Positions 1 through 4,869 are shown, counted from the first letter of the stretch. The stretch is 6,251 nt of DNA from an uncultured Eubacteriales bacterium (GCA_902766475.1 CACXDQ010000272.1:1-6251), one strand, 5' to 3'. Made by a program: numbers and translations. The notes: generated by a model from the sequence alone, not told the origin.

Positions 1-1427
1 ACCGTTCCCCAAATTTTAGCCGCACTCATATTTGCGCTCGCCGCATACTGCGGCTCGGCTTTGACGGTGTTTAAATCGGGCGAACCCTCATCAATGGGGG
101 GAATAAAGCCGTTATCCTCTGCCGGCGGCTCGGGAACGGACATATCGCCCATATAGCCGTCGTCCGCATTTTGTTCTTTTAAAACGGCTTTTTCGGGTTT
201 TTTGTAAGGCTCGTCCAAAGGCGCAGAACTTGTCGCCGTTTTGGGCGATACGAGTGTCGTCTTTACTGTAAATTCGCCGTTTTTTATTGCCGTTTCAAGC
301 GCCGTTATCCTCGAATTAAGTGCGTCGATATTTCTATCGGCTTCGGGTCTTGCCGCCTTTATGCAAGCCGTTTCAAGCACTATTCTAGGCGTGGCGGAAT
401 ACCTTAAACTGCCTTCCGCCTCGCTGAATATTTCAAGGGCTCTGAGCATCCTCGAATTGTCCGTTTCGTCGCCTATACGCTTTAACTCGTCGTACATTTC
501 GTCGGGCAATTCAAGTATAGATTTGCCCGTTCTGCAAGTTTTTGCGACGATGATTTCCCTCATTCTCGTTATTATATCTCTACATAAAACGCCGACGCTT
601 TTGCCCGAATCGCAAAGCTCTTCGACGGCTTCGAGCATTTCGCCCGTATCGGACTTAAAAATGTCTTCCAAAAGCTTGGTTATCTTATGCGTATCGGTTG
701 CGCCGAGGACGTCCAAAACGTCCGAATACGTGAGTTTGCCGTCGCTGTACGAAACGCAAACGTCCGCAACGGAAAGAGCGTCTCTTATACTCCCGTTGCC
801 CGCCCTCGCTATCGCAACGACAGCCTCGTCGTCGTATTCCTTGCCTATCTCGTCGTAAATTTTCGCAATTAAGTCCGCTATCTTGCGTGTAGGTATCAGC
901 CTGAAATCAAAGCGCATACACCTCGATAATATCGTCGACGGAAGCTTGTGTACTTCGGTGGTGGCAAGAATGAAAACGGCGTGTTCGGGCGGCTCTTCAA
1001 GCGTCTTTAAAAGGGCGTTGAAAGCCTCTGTCGTGAGCATGTGAACTTCGTCGATTATATATACTTTATACTTGCCGTTTACGGGCGGATACTGTATTTT
1101 TTCCCTTATTTCCCTTACGTTTTCGACCTTGTTGTTAGACGCTGCGTCCATTTCGAGAACGTCGAGATTCGAACTGTCGGAAAGCGCAACGCAAGAAGGA
1201 CATTTACCGCATGGAGAGCCGTTTACGGGGTGTTCGCAATTTATCGCACGGGCAAATATCTTCGCCGCCGAAGTCTTTCCCGTTCCCCTTGCTCCGCAAA
1301 AGAGATAGGCATGTCCTATCCTTCCCATAGCTATCTGGTTTACGAGTGTTTTAACTATGTGTTCCTGCCCGACCAAGCCGTCGAAGCCGGACGGACGAAA
1401 CCTTCTGTATAGCGCTAAATATGCCAT
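1..1427 (-). CDS. dnaX: DNA polymerase III subunit gamma/tau (clamp loader ATPase), 3' end outside window
   Basis: This is the ATPase subunit of the clamp loader, which opens the beta sliding clamp and places it on primed DNA at the replication fork. The reading frame is open for 475 codons from ATG 1427 to the window edge. Visible motifs are Walker A GARGTGKT (about 45-52), a zinc-binding set Cys64, Cys73, Cys76 and Cys79, Walker B YIIDEVHML (123-131), the sensor 1 segment LATTE (154-158) and the arginine-finger SRC (168-170). These positions agree with the known DnaX layout. The collar domain and the start of a charged, low-complexity linker follow, so the remaining tau-type C-terminus lies outside. 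The start is supported by AAGGG six bases upstream and by the conserved N-terminus MAYLALYRRFRP. It overlaps the end of sigH by 13 bp, suggesting translational coupling. Identity is very secure; length and the tau/gamma form cannot be judged here. Confidence 0.97.
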   Translation of the reverse strand, partial: MAYLALYRRFRPSGFDGLVGQEHIVKTLVNQIAMGRIGHAYLFCGARGTGKTSAAKIFARAINCEHPVNGSPCGKCPSCVALSDSSNLDVLEMDAASNNKVENVREIREKIQYPPVNGKYKVYIIDEVHMLTTEAFNALLKTLEEPPEHAVFILATTEVHKLPSTILSRCMRFDFRLIPTRKIADLIAKIYDEIGKEYDDEAVVAIARAGNGSIRDALSVADVCVSYSDGKLTYSDVLDVLGATDTHKITKLLEDIFKSDTGEMLEAVEELCDSGKSVGVLCRDIITRMREIIVAKTCRTGKSILELPDEMYDELKRIGDETDNSRMLRALEIFSEAEGSLRYSATPRIVLETACIKAARPEADRNIDALNSRITALETAIKNGEFTVKTTLVSPKTATSSAPLDEPYKKPEKAVLKEQNADDGYMGDMSVPEPPAEDNGFIPPIDEGSPDLNTVKAEPQYAASANMSAAKIWGT

Positions 1428-1987
1428 TTTATGCCCTTTTCCATTATTTTTTTTCTGCAACGCTGCAATGCGTTATCGACCGACTTGTTGTCTGTTCCCA
1501 CTTCGTCGGCTATCTCTTTATATTTATAACCGCTGATATACATATTCAATATCTTTCGCTCGGTATCCGATAAGCCGTCGAATATCTTATCGACAAATTC
1601 CTTTCCCGTTTCGCTCTCGATAAAATCCGCTTCGGGATCGGACACAATGGATAAAGCCAACTTCTCGGAAATCATTTCGGCGTCGTTCAGCGGCGTTTGG
1701 TTTTTACCCCTCGAGAGCCGCACCGCCGTCTTTATAGACGAATCGATACACATAGCCGCAAACGATGAAAACGGAACGTTTTTACTTAAATCATATGTAT
1801 TGACGGCACGCAAAAGCCCTAAAAGACCTTCCTGCTCGACGTCGTCGCTGTCGCCGCCGACTAAAAAATACGACCTCGAAATCTTCTTTATGAGCTTGTT
1901 ATAACGTTTATATATCGAATCAAAAGCGTCGATATTACCCTCTCTGTGAAGGGCGACCAACTCGATATCGGTTAAATTTTCAAACAT
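1415..1987 (-). CDS. sigH: RNA polymerase sigma factor SigH (Spo0H-like)
   Basis: This is a 190-residue sigma-70-type factor that directs RNA polymerase to early sporulation and transition-state promoters in spore formers. Region 2 covers about residues 10-90. It includes RSYFLVGGDSDDVEQEG (38-54), very close to the Bacillus subtilis SigH segment RSYFLIGADREDIVQEG. Region 4 lies at about 135-185, with LSDTERKIL, the helix-turn-helix YKEIADEVGTDNKSVDNALQR (156-176) and a basic end. KSVDNALQR is close to KSIDNALQR of B. subtilis. The ATG at 1987 lies within the end of rlmB (8-bp overlap), and only a weak purine-rich ribosome binding site precedes it, so coupling to rlmB translation is likely. 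The position directly after mrnC-rlmB matches the classic sigH neighbourhood, except that no yacP/rae1 gene lies between. The last codons hold an A8 run, treated separately. Family and subtype are recognised from motifs and context. Confidence 0.93.
   Translation of the reverse strand: MFENLTDIELVALHREGNIDAFDSIYKRYNKLIKKISRSYFLVGGDSDDVEQEGLLGLLRAVNTYDLSKNVPFSSFAAMCIDSSIKTAVRLSRGKNQTPLNDAEMISEKLALSIVSDPEADFIESETGKEFVDKIFDGLSDTERKILNMYISGYKYKEIADEVGTDNKSVDNALQRCRKKIMEKGIKWHI
1448..1454 (-). other. Canonical -1 slippery heptamer A AAA AAA near the sigH stop, leading into the dnaX frame
   Basis: Read on the minus strand, sigH codons 178-181 are AGA AAA AAA ATA, so an A AAA AAA heptamer sits in the X XXY YYZ register. 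dnaX lies in the -1 frame relative to sigH. A one-base backward slip here would continue through AAT AAT GGA AAA GGG CAT AAA and then into the dnaX ATG without a stop, giving a SigH-DnaX fusion. I see no convincing downstream hairpin and only weak purine sequence upstream. Function is therefore inference; the motif and frames are read directly. Confidence 0.4.
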
Positions 1988-2705
1988 CTTTTCTCTGCCT
2001 TAGCGCCTCGAAAATGCCTATCCCGGCTGCGACGGAAGCGTTAAGAGAGTTTACGTTTCCGTACATTGGTATCGATATTTTGCCGTCGCACTTTTTTTGC
2101 GTCAAGCTGTTTACGCCGGTATCCTCGCCGCCGACGACGAGGGCAAGCCGCCCTTTTAAATTTGTCTTATAGATAGCTTGTCCGCCGAGTTCAAGGGCGT
2201 ACACCCACACGTTTTCCTCTTTTAATCGATCTATAGCACCGTTTATGTTGGTTACCTTTGCTATTTTTATATGATTTGCCCCGCCCTCGGATATTCTCAT
2301 TACGGCGTCCGTAACGCTCGCCGAGCGGTGTTTGCCGATTATAAGCCCGTCTATCCCGCCGCACTCGCAAACCCTTATTATGCTGCCGAGATTGTGCGGA
2401 TCTTCAACTCCGTCCAAGACGACGAAAAATGCGTCCTCTTTATCCTTTGCCGCTTCGAGCATATCATCAAATTCGCAATACTTATAATCTGAAACGTATG
2501 CGATAAAGCCCTGATGTCTGCCCGTTACGGACGACTTGTCCAAAATAGACTTGTCCGCAAACTGTACTTTTATTCCCTTTCTCTTGGCTTCGTTCATAAG
2601 GGTGGATGACTCTACGTCCCTCATACCGTTTGCGACGAGAAGTTTATCTACCGTCTTATTTGATTTTAAAAGTTCTCTTACCGAATTTTTCCCTTCGATC
2701 TGCAT
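1980..2705 (-). CDS. rlmB: 23S rRNA (guanosine-2'-O-)-methyltransferase RlmB, SpoU/TrmH family
   Basis: This is a 241-residue SPOUT (trefoil-knot) methyltransferase that uses S-adenosylmethionine to 2'-O-methylate 23S rRNA. The E. coli member acts on G2251. An N-terminal substrate-binding domain (about 1-75, starting MQIEGKNSVRELL) is followed by the catalytic domain. Motif 1 is LDGVEDPHNLGSIIR (97-111) with the conserved Asn105. Motif 2 is LVVGGEDTG (189-197). Motif 3 is ISIPMYGNVNSLNASVAAG (210-228), followed by the typical RQR end. Length is normal for the family. The frame is open further upstream, but ATG 2705 is chosen because GGAGGA lies seven bases before it and family similarity begins there. 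Extension upstream would run through the mrnC gene. The start is 4 bp after the mrnC stop and the end overlaps sigH by 8 bp. Motif 2 is somewhat unusual (GGEDTG where GSEGxG is common). YacO/TrmH-type naming is the only alternative. Confidence 0.95.
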   Translation of the reverse strand: MQIEGKNSVRELLKSNKTVDKLLVANGMRDVESSTLMNEAKRKGIKVQFADKSILDKSSVTGRHQGFIAYVSDYKYCEFDDMLEAAKDKEDAFFVVLDGVEDPHNLGSIIRVCECGGIDGLIIGKHRSASVTDAVMRISEGGANHIKIAKVTNINGAIDRLKEENVWVYALELGGQAIYKTNLKGRLALVVGGEDTGVNSLTQKKCDGKISIPMYGNVNSLNASVAAGIGIFEALRQRKDV

Positions 2706-2709
2706 AATA

Positions 2710-3108
2710 TCATCCTCCGTAATTGAGCAAAAAATCGAGCCGCTCTCTATCTCCCGAAAGGTACAGATAGCCGAGCACCGCCTCGAAGCCCGTCGCATTG
2801 TTGTAATCTGTAACGCTTGCGTGCTTAGCCCTCGTACCCTTTTTGGCGTTTCTCGCACGTTTAAAGACAGCCAACTCGTCCTCGGTCAAAACCGACATCA
2901 GTTTTTCGACAAAATCGGACTGCGCCTTGGCGCATACTATCTCCGAAGAAAGTTTATTGAGGTCGCCCGTCTTATAGTCTTTCTCTAAAACAAGCGTCTT
3001 TCTGACGTAGAGAGAATGAACTGCGTCGCCCACGAATGCGAGCGCAACGCCGCCCATAGCCGCAACCTTATTTTTATCTAAAAATTCATCTATCGACAAC
3101 ATTTTCAT
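2710..3108 (-). CDS. mrnC: Mini-ribonuclease III (23S rRNA maturation)
   Basis: This 132-residue protein is an RNase III catalytic domain without a double-stranded-RNA-binding domain, the Mini-III family, which trims 23S rRNA precursor ends in Firmicutes. The signature ALAFVGDAVHSLYVR (22-36) carries the catalytic Asp28, and NNATGFEAVLGYLYL (103-117) carries Glu109 of the second acidic motif. A basic stretch RARNAKKGTRAKHASV lies between them, as in known Mini-III proteins. Two start codons are possible: ATG 3108 (MKMLS) and ATG 3102 (MLS). Neither has a good Shine-Dalgarno; AAGCGA before 3108 is the best available. An in-frame TAA upstream excludes a longer start. It is the first gene of the operon, about 17 nt from the predicted transcription start. 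The linkage to rlmB and sigH is the standard Firmicute order and strongly supports the call. Confidence 0.94.
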   Translation of the reverse strand: MKMLSIDEFLDKNKVAAMGGVALAFVGDAVHSLYVRKTLVLEKDYKTGDLNKLSSEIVCAKAQSDFVEKLMSVLTEDELAVFKRARNAKKGTRAKHASVTDYNNATGFEAVLGYLYLSGDRERLDFLLNYGG

Positions 3109-3131
3109 TTCGCTTATAATGATATAAATAT

Positions 3132-3160
3132 ATTATATCATATAAAACCTTTTTTTTCAA
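3132..3160 (-). promoter_or_regulatory. Sigma-A promoter with extended -10 for the mrnC-rlmB-sigH-dnaX operon
   Basis: On the minus strand TTGAAA (3155-3160) is followed by a 17-bp spacer and a perfect TATAAT (3132-3137). TGA immediately before the -10 makes it an extended -10. The expected transcription start is near 3125, leaving a leader of only about 17 nt before mrnC. No strong terminator separates it from ymxH, so some read-through from ymxH is possible. Confidence 0.8.
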
Positions 3161-3215
3161 TTATTTTAAAGGCAAATAAGCGGCATAAAATCAAAAAGAC
3201 AAAATTTATCTTTAA

Positions 3216-3479
3216 CTATTCAAAATCGTTGTCCTCGATCTTTTCTTTTCGCTCGATAAGCCTTACCAAAATCGCATCGTTGCCTATACGCTCTATACAC
3301 TTAACGCCGATGATCAGCTGCCCGCCAGAAAACAATGCGTTTTTCTTACCGGGAACGATTATGCCCTTTAAATTTCCTTCGGGAAAATTTATCACCAAAT
3401 CTGTTATCTTGCCCAAGTCTTTGCCGTCCTCAATGTTTATAACGCTTTTTTTCTTCAAGTCTGAATAGTTGTATTCCAT
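3216..3479 (-). CDS. ymxH: YlmC/YmxH family PRC-barrel sporulation protein
   Basis: This is a small 87-residue protein with a single PRC-barrel-like beta domain, the YlmC/YmxH family found in spore formers. Its biochemical role is not established. Recognisable features are the N-terminal DLKKKSVINIEDGKDLG segment (6-22), the glycine-rich turn GNLKGIIVPG (34-43) and the hallmark C-terminal IERIGNDAILVRL (61-73). ATG 3479 is preferred to an upstream in-frame ATG at 3533. GAGAGG lies eight bases before 3479, and the upstream extension (hydrophobic and His/Tyr-rich) is not family-like. No signal peptide or membrane segment is seen. It is transcribed away from sigG. In Bacillus subtilis ylmC lies just downstream of sigG, so this neighbourhood is conserved but the orientation is different. 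I could not assign a convincing promoter. The choice between YlmC and YmxH names is not certain. Confidence 0.85.
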   Translation of the reverse strand: MEYNYSDLKKKSVINIEDGKDLGKITDLVINFPEGNLKGIIVPGKKNALFSGGQLIIGVKCIERIGNDAILVRLIERKEKIEDNDFE

Positions 3480-3554
3480 AATAATAACCTCTCGGTATAT
3501 CTTATGCCAAAGATGGTAAAAATATAATAGCAAACAACAAAAGCCCCTCTATAA

Positions 3555-3568
3555 GTCGATTATTCGAC
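3555..3568. repeat. Short inverted repeat between ymxH and sigG, overlapping a Spo0A-box-like 7-mer
   Basis: GTCGA and TCGAC (3555-3559, 3564-3568) flank the loop TTAT. The right arm forms TTCGACA (3563-3569), the complement of the TGTCGAA core of known Spo0A boxes. It lies about 22 bp upstream of the sigma-G-like -35. The same 7-mer also occurs inside mrnC, so chance is a fair explanation. Confidence 0.3.
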
Positions 3569-3590
3569 ATTTTGCGTCTGTAAAACTACG

Positions 3591-3619
3591 GAATAAGAAA
3601 ACTTTAAAAGCCCATACTT
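3591..3619 (+). promoter_or_regulatory. Sigma-G-like promoter of sigG
   Basis: GAATA (3591-3595), a 17-bp spacer and CATACTT (3613-3619) resemble the forespore sigma-G consensus GHATR-N17/18-CATWMTA, with only the last base of the -10 differing. The expected transcription start is near 3626, about 26 nt before the sigG ATG, and the Shine-Dalgarno is then included in the transcript. This fits autoregulation of sigG, as known in Bacillus. No sigma-A-type promoter was found here. Confidence 0.5.
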
Positions 3620-3641
3620 TTACTACCCTCAGCCGTTACAT

Positions 3642-3647
3642 AGGAGG
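3642..3647 (+). promoter_or_regulatory. Strong Shine-Dalgarno of sigG
   Basis: AGGAGG lies four bases before ATG 3652 and fixes this start. It is the best ribosome binding site in the window, contrasting with the weak sites of mrnC, sigH and rarA. Confidence 0.8.
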
Positions 3648-3651
3648 TTTT

Positions 3652-4425
3652 ATGGAAAGAAAAGTTCAGATTTGCGGAATTGACACTTCCAATCTTAAAA
3701 GACTTACCCCGTCGGAATGCGACGAACTGCTTTTGAAAATCAAAGAGGGCGACAAAAAGGCGAGGGAAACGTTTGCGATTTGTAACATCAGGCTCGTTTT
3801 GTCGATAATAAAAAGGTTTCCGTCGGCAAAAGTAAGCGCCGACGATCTCTTTCAAGCCGGCATGATAGGGCTATTGAAATCTATCGACAACTTCGACGTT
3901 ACTCTCGGCGTAAGGTTTTCGACCTACGCCGTGCCTATGATAATGGGCGAGGTAAAGAGAGTTATAAGAGGCAACAACAGTTTGAGGGTTTCAAGAAGCA
4001 TAAGAGATACGGCGTACAGAGTTTTACAAGCTCGGACAGAGATAGAAACCGAAAAAGACGATATTGCAACTTTGGCGGAAATAGCCGACAAACTTAATAT
4101 CGAAGAAAAAGAAGTTGTCTATGCGCTCGACGCCATTTCCGACCCCGTTTCTCTTTACGATCCCGTTTACAGCAAGAGCGGCGACGACCTTTTATTGATG
4201 GATCAGATAGGCGACGAAAAAAACACCGACGAGAGATGGACGGAAAACGTTGCGTTAGAGAGCGCCGTCGCTAAACTTTCGGAAAGGGAAAAGACGATAC
4301 TTTATATGAGATATTACGAGGGAAAGACGCAGACGGAGATATCGTCGGAAATAGGTCTTTCCCAAGCTCAGGTTTCAAGGCTCGAAAAAAACGCACTGAA
4401 ATCGGTAAAGACAAAGATAAACTGA
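3652..4425 (+). CDS. sigG: Forespore-specific sporulation sigma factor SigG
   Basis: This 257-residue SigB/F/G-type sigma factor directs late gene expression in the forespore after engulfment. The N-terminal signature KVQICGIDTSNL (4-15) is typical of SigG (B. subtilis: KVEICGVDTSKL) and is absent from SigF. Region 2 (about 35-105) includes DDLFQAGMIGLLKSIDNFD and FSTYAVPMIMGE. Region 3 (about 110-170) includes RVSRSIRDTAYR and DPVSLYDPVY. Region 4 (about 205-257) includes LSEREKTILYMRYYEGKTQTEI and the helix-turn-helix ISSEIGLSQAQVSRLEK (230-246). MDQIGDEKNTDERW (183-196) closely matches the corresponding Bacillus segment. Length is normal. Expression is probably autoregulated from the promoter just upstream. 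The usual partners spoIIGA and sigE are not next to it; ymxH is divergent instead. The residue aligning with B. subtilis Asn45, linked to binding of the anti-sigma factor Gin/CsfB, appears to be Ile43. Confidence 0.95.
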   Translation: MERKVQICGIDTSNLKRLTPSECDELLLKIKEGDKKARETFAICNIRLVLSIIKRFPSAKVSADDLFQAGMIGLLKSIDNFDVTLGVRFSTYAVPMIMGEVKRVIRGNNSLRVSRSIRDTAYRVLQARTEIETEKDDIATLAEIADKLNIEEKEVVYALDAISDPVSLYDPVYSKSGDDLLLMDQIGDEKNTDERWTENVALESAVAKLSEREKTILYMRYYEGKTQTEISSEIGLSQAQVSRLEKNALKSVKTKIN

Positions 4426-4430
4426 ACGAA

Positions 4431-4457
4431 AAGCCGTCGCTTGAAATGCGACGGCTT
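4431..4457 (-). terminator. Rho-independent-like terminator hairpin between sigG and the unassigned minus-strand unit
   Basis: A perfect 10-bp GC-rich stem (AAGCCGTCGC / GCGACGGCTT) encloses a 7-nt loop. It begins 6 bp after the sigG stop. On the minus strand it is followed by TTTTCGTT, a usable U-tract. On the plus strand it is followed by AAAAATTT, a poorer one. It therefore suits the minus-strand transcript starting near 4783 and may act as a weaker bidirectional end for sigG. Confidence 0.7.
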
Positions 4458-4572
4458 AAAAATTTATATATTCAGTTTTATCTTACCGTAAAGTTATGTG
4501 CAATCTCTATTTATTTCACCCGAATTCTTTCGGCACTTTTTATCGCAAACTTTACCTTATTTCCAAAATCTT

Positions 4573-4590
4573 AATTCATTGGCGGACTCC
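4573..4590. repeat. Copy 1 of an imperfect 18-bp direct repeat
   Basis: AATTCATTGGCGGACTCC matches the copy at 4688-4705 at 16 of 18 positions, with 115 bp between start points. On the minus strand it reads GGAG-TCCGCCA-ATG-AAT-TAA, a ribosome-binding-site-like stretch followed by a two-codon ORF. Confidence 0.6.
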
Positions 4591-4620
4591 CGATTGTTTA
4601 TTCTTTAAAATAACACCTTA

Positions 4621-4770
4621 TTAAATTTTTATACATAGTTTTGCACTCCTTATCTTTTTAGTAAGGTCTGATACTTTAAAGCTGCTCAATTCATCGGCGG
4701 TCTCCTTTTCTTTTAAATGACCGAGGGGATATTCCCCTTTAATTAAACTCTCCTCACCGTTTTCGGTCAT
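4621..4770 (-). CDS. Possible small protein of 49 residues, unknown function
   Basis: This is the first ATG of the predicted minus-strand transcript, about 13 nt from its start. It opens a 49-codon frame beginning MTENGEESLIKGEYPLGHLK and ending at TAA 4621. The product would be charged, soluble and without a signal peptide or membrane segment. A segment around ETADELSSFKVSDLTKKI (24-41) has the spacing of a short helical or helix-turn-helix-like region, but this is weak. The ribosome binding site (GAGAG close to the ATG) is poor, and the start codon lies inside a 7-bp inverted repeat that could hide it. A 12-codon ORF with a better AAGGAG site overlaps its end (4598-4636). I do not recognise the protein. 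It could equally be a chance frame in a structured RNA. Confidence 0.3.
   Translation of the reverse strand: MTENGEESLIKGEYPLGHLKEKETADELSSFKVSDLTKKIRSAKLCIKI
4688..4705. repeat. Copy 2 of the imperfect 18-bp direct repeat
   Basis: AATTCATCGGCGGTCTCC differs from copy 1 at two positions. On the minus strand it reads GGAG-ACCGCCG-ATG-AAT-TGA, again with a start codon, one Asn codon and a stop. In the frame of the 49-codon ORF it encodes ETADEL; the same frame of copy 1 would encode ESANEL but lacks a start codon. Confidence 0.6.
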
Positions 4771-4789
4771 CTTCTCTCTTTGTGGTTAA

Positions 4790-4818
4790 AGTATAACACA
4801 TATTTTGCGGGTTGTCAA
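4790..4818 (-). promoter_or_regulatory. Sigma-A promoter, extended -10, firing into the unassigned unit
   Basis: On the minus strand a perfect TTGACA (4813-4818), a 17-bp spacer and TATACT (4790-4795) form a near-consensus promoter. TGT directly before the -10 gives an extended -10. The start of transcription is expected near 4783. It points away from rarA and has no recognised gene downstream. Confidence 0.8.
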
Positions 4819-4869
4819 TACACTTTTCAAAAATTTTGTATGACAATATTTTTCAAAAAGGTATTGACA
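4813..4869. promoter_or_regulatory. 57-bp nested dyad between divergent promoters (candidate operator)
   Basis: The segment is an interrupted palindrome centred on 4841: 23 of 28 base positions on one side are complementary to the other. Outer arms TGTCAATAC (4813-4821) and GTATTGACA (4861-4869) contain the two -35 boxes. Inner arms AAAAATTTTGT (4829-4839) and ACAATATTTTT (4843-4853) differ at one base. A TTTTCAAAAA direct repeat (4824-4833, 4850-4859) overlaps it. The arrangement suits a dimeric regulator controlling both promoters, but no regulator gene is adjacent in the window. Confidence 0.5.

Larger units (their letters stand above)
4427..4783 (-). ncRNA. Unassigned structured transcription unit (candidate small RNA or small-peptide mRNA)
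   Basis: A near-consensus promoter at 4790-4818 and a 10-bp terminator hairpin at 4431-4457 delimit about 350 nt that match no family I recognise. The RNA would have several helices. At the 5' end ATGACCG pairs with CGGTCAT (arms 4764-4770 and 4717-4723), with a GGGGA/TCCCC hairpin inside (4724-4738) and a competing ACCG-AAAA-CGGT hairpin (4756-4767). In the middle CCTTA pairs with TAAGG (about 4648-4666). Near the 3' end an 8-bp stem (arms 4488-4495 and 4548-4555) encloses a CCGAA/TTCGG hairpin (4520-4533). It also carries Shine-Dalgarno-like AAGGAG sites before very short ORFs: a 49-codon ORF, a 12-codon ORF at 4598-4636 and two ATG-AAT-stop units. I looked for hallmarks of SRP RNA, tmRNA and RNase P RNA and saw none; 6S RNA seems unlikely from the length. 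Function is unknown; existence as a transcript is inferred. Confidence 0.45.

Noticed and set aside
195..212. A-rich run in dnaX (minus strand, AAAAAAC) as the classic internal dnaX frameshift site
   Set aside because: The codons read TAC AAA AAA CCC, so AAAAAAC is not in the X XXY YYZ register required for -1 slippage.
241..1412. Plus-strand ORFs of 61 to 205 codons across this stretch
   Set aside because: They lie opposite dnaX, whose minus-strand frame carries all clamp-loader motifs; the plus-strand products are Ser-rich or otherwise not protein-family-like.
1427..1440. 14-bp match TTTTATGCCCTTTT shared with the rarA leader (4907-4920)
   Set aside because: The sequence is low-complexity, and the two copies lie in opposite orientation relative to the genes they precede, so a common role is unlikely.
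2706..2858. Upstream extension of rlmB to an ATG at 2858
   Set aside because: It would add 51 residues read out of frame through mrnC, while ATG 2705 has GGAGGA and the family-typical N-terminus.
3165..3215. Terminator between ymxH and mrnC
   Set aside because: Only weak A-U-rich stems such as AAAGA/TCTTT are present, with no GC-rich hairpin.
3499..3526. Sigma-E-like promoter for ymxH (TATATT-N14-CATAAGAT on the minus strand)
   Set aside because: The implied transcription start near 3492 would fall inside the ymxH Shine-Dalgarno, leaving no functional ribosome binding site.
3604..3855. Minus-strand 83-codon ORF over the sigG start
   Set aside because: It is antisense to the conserved N-terminus of SigG and has no promoter or ribosome binding site.
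4427..4783. 6S RNA, SRP RNA, tmRNA or RNase P RNA as identity of the unassigned unit
   Set aside because: None of the conserved sequence cores of SRP RNA, tmRNA or RNase P RNA could be found, and at about 350 nt the unit is longer than a typical 6S RNA with no obvious single long hairpin.
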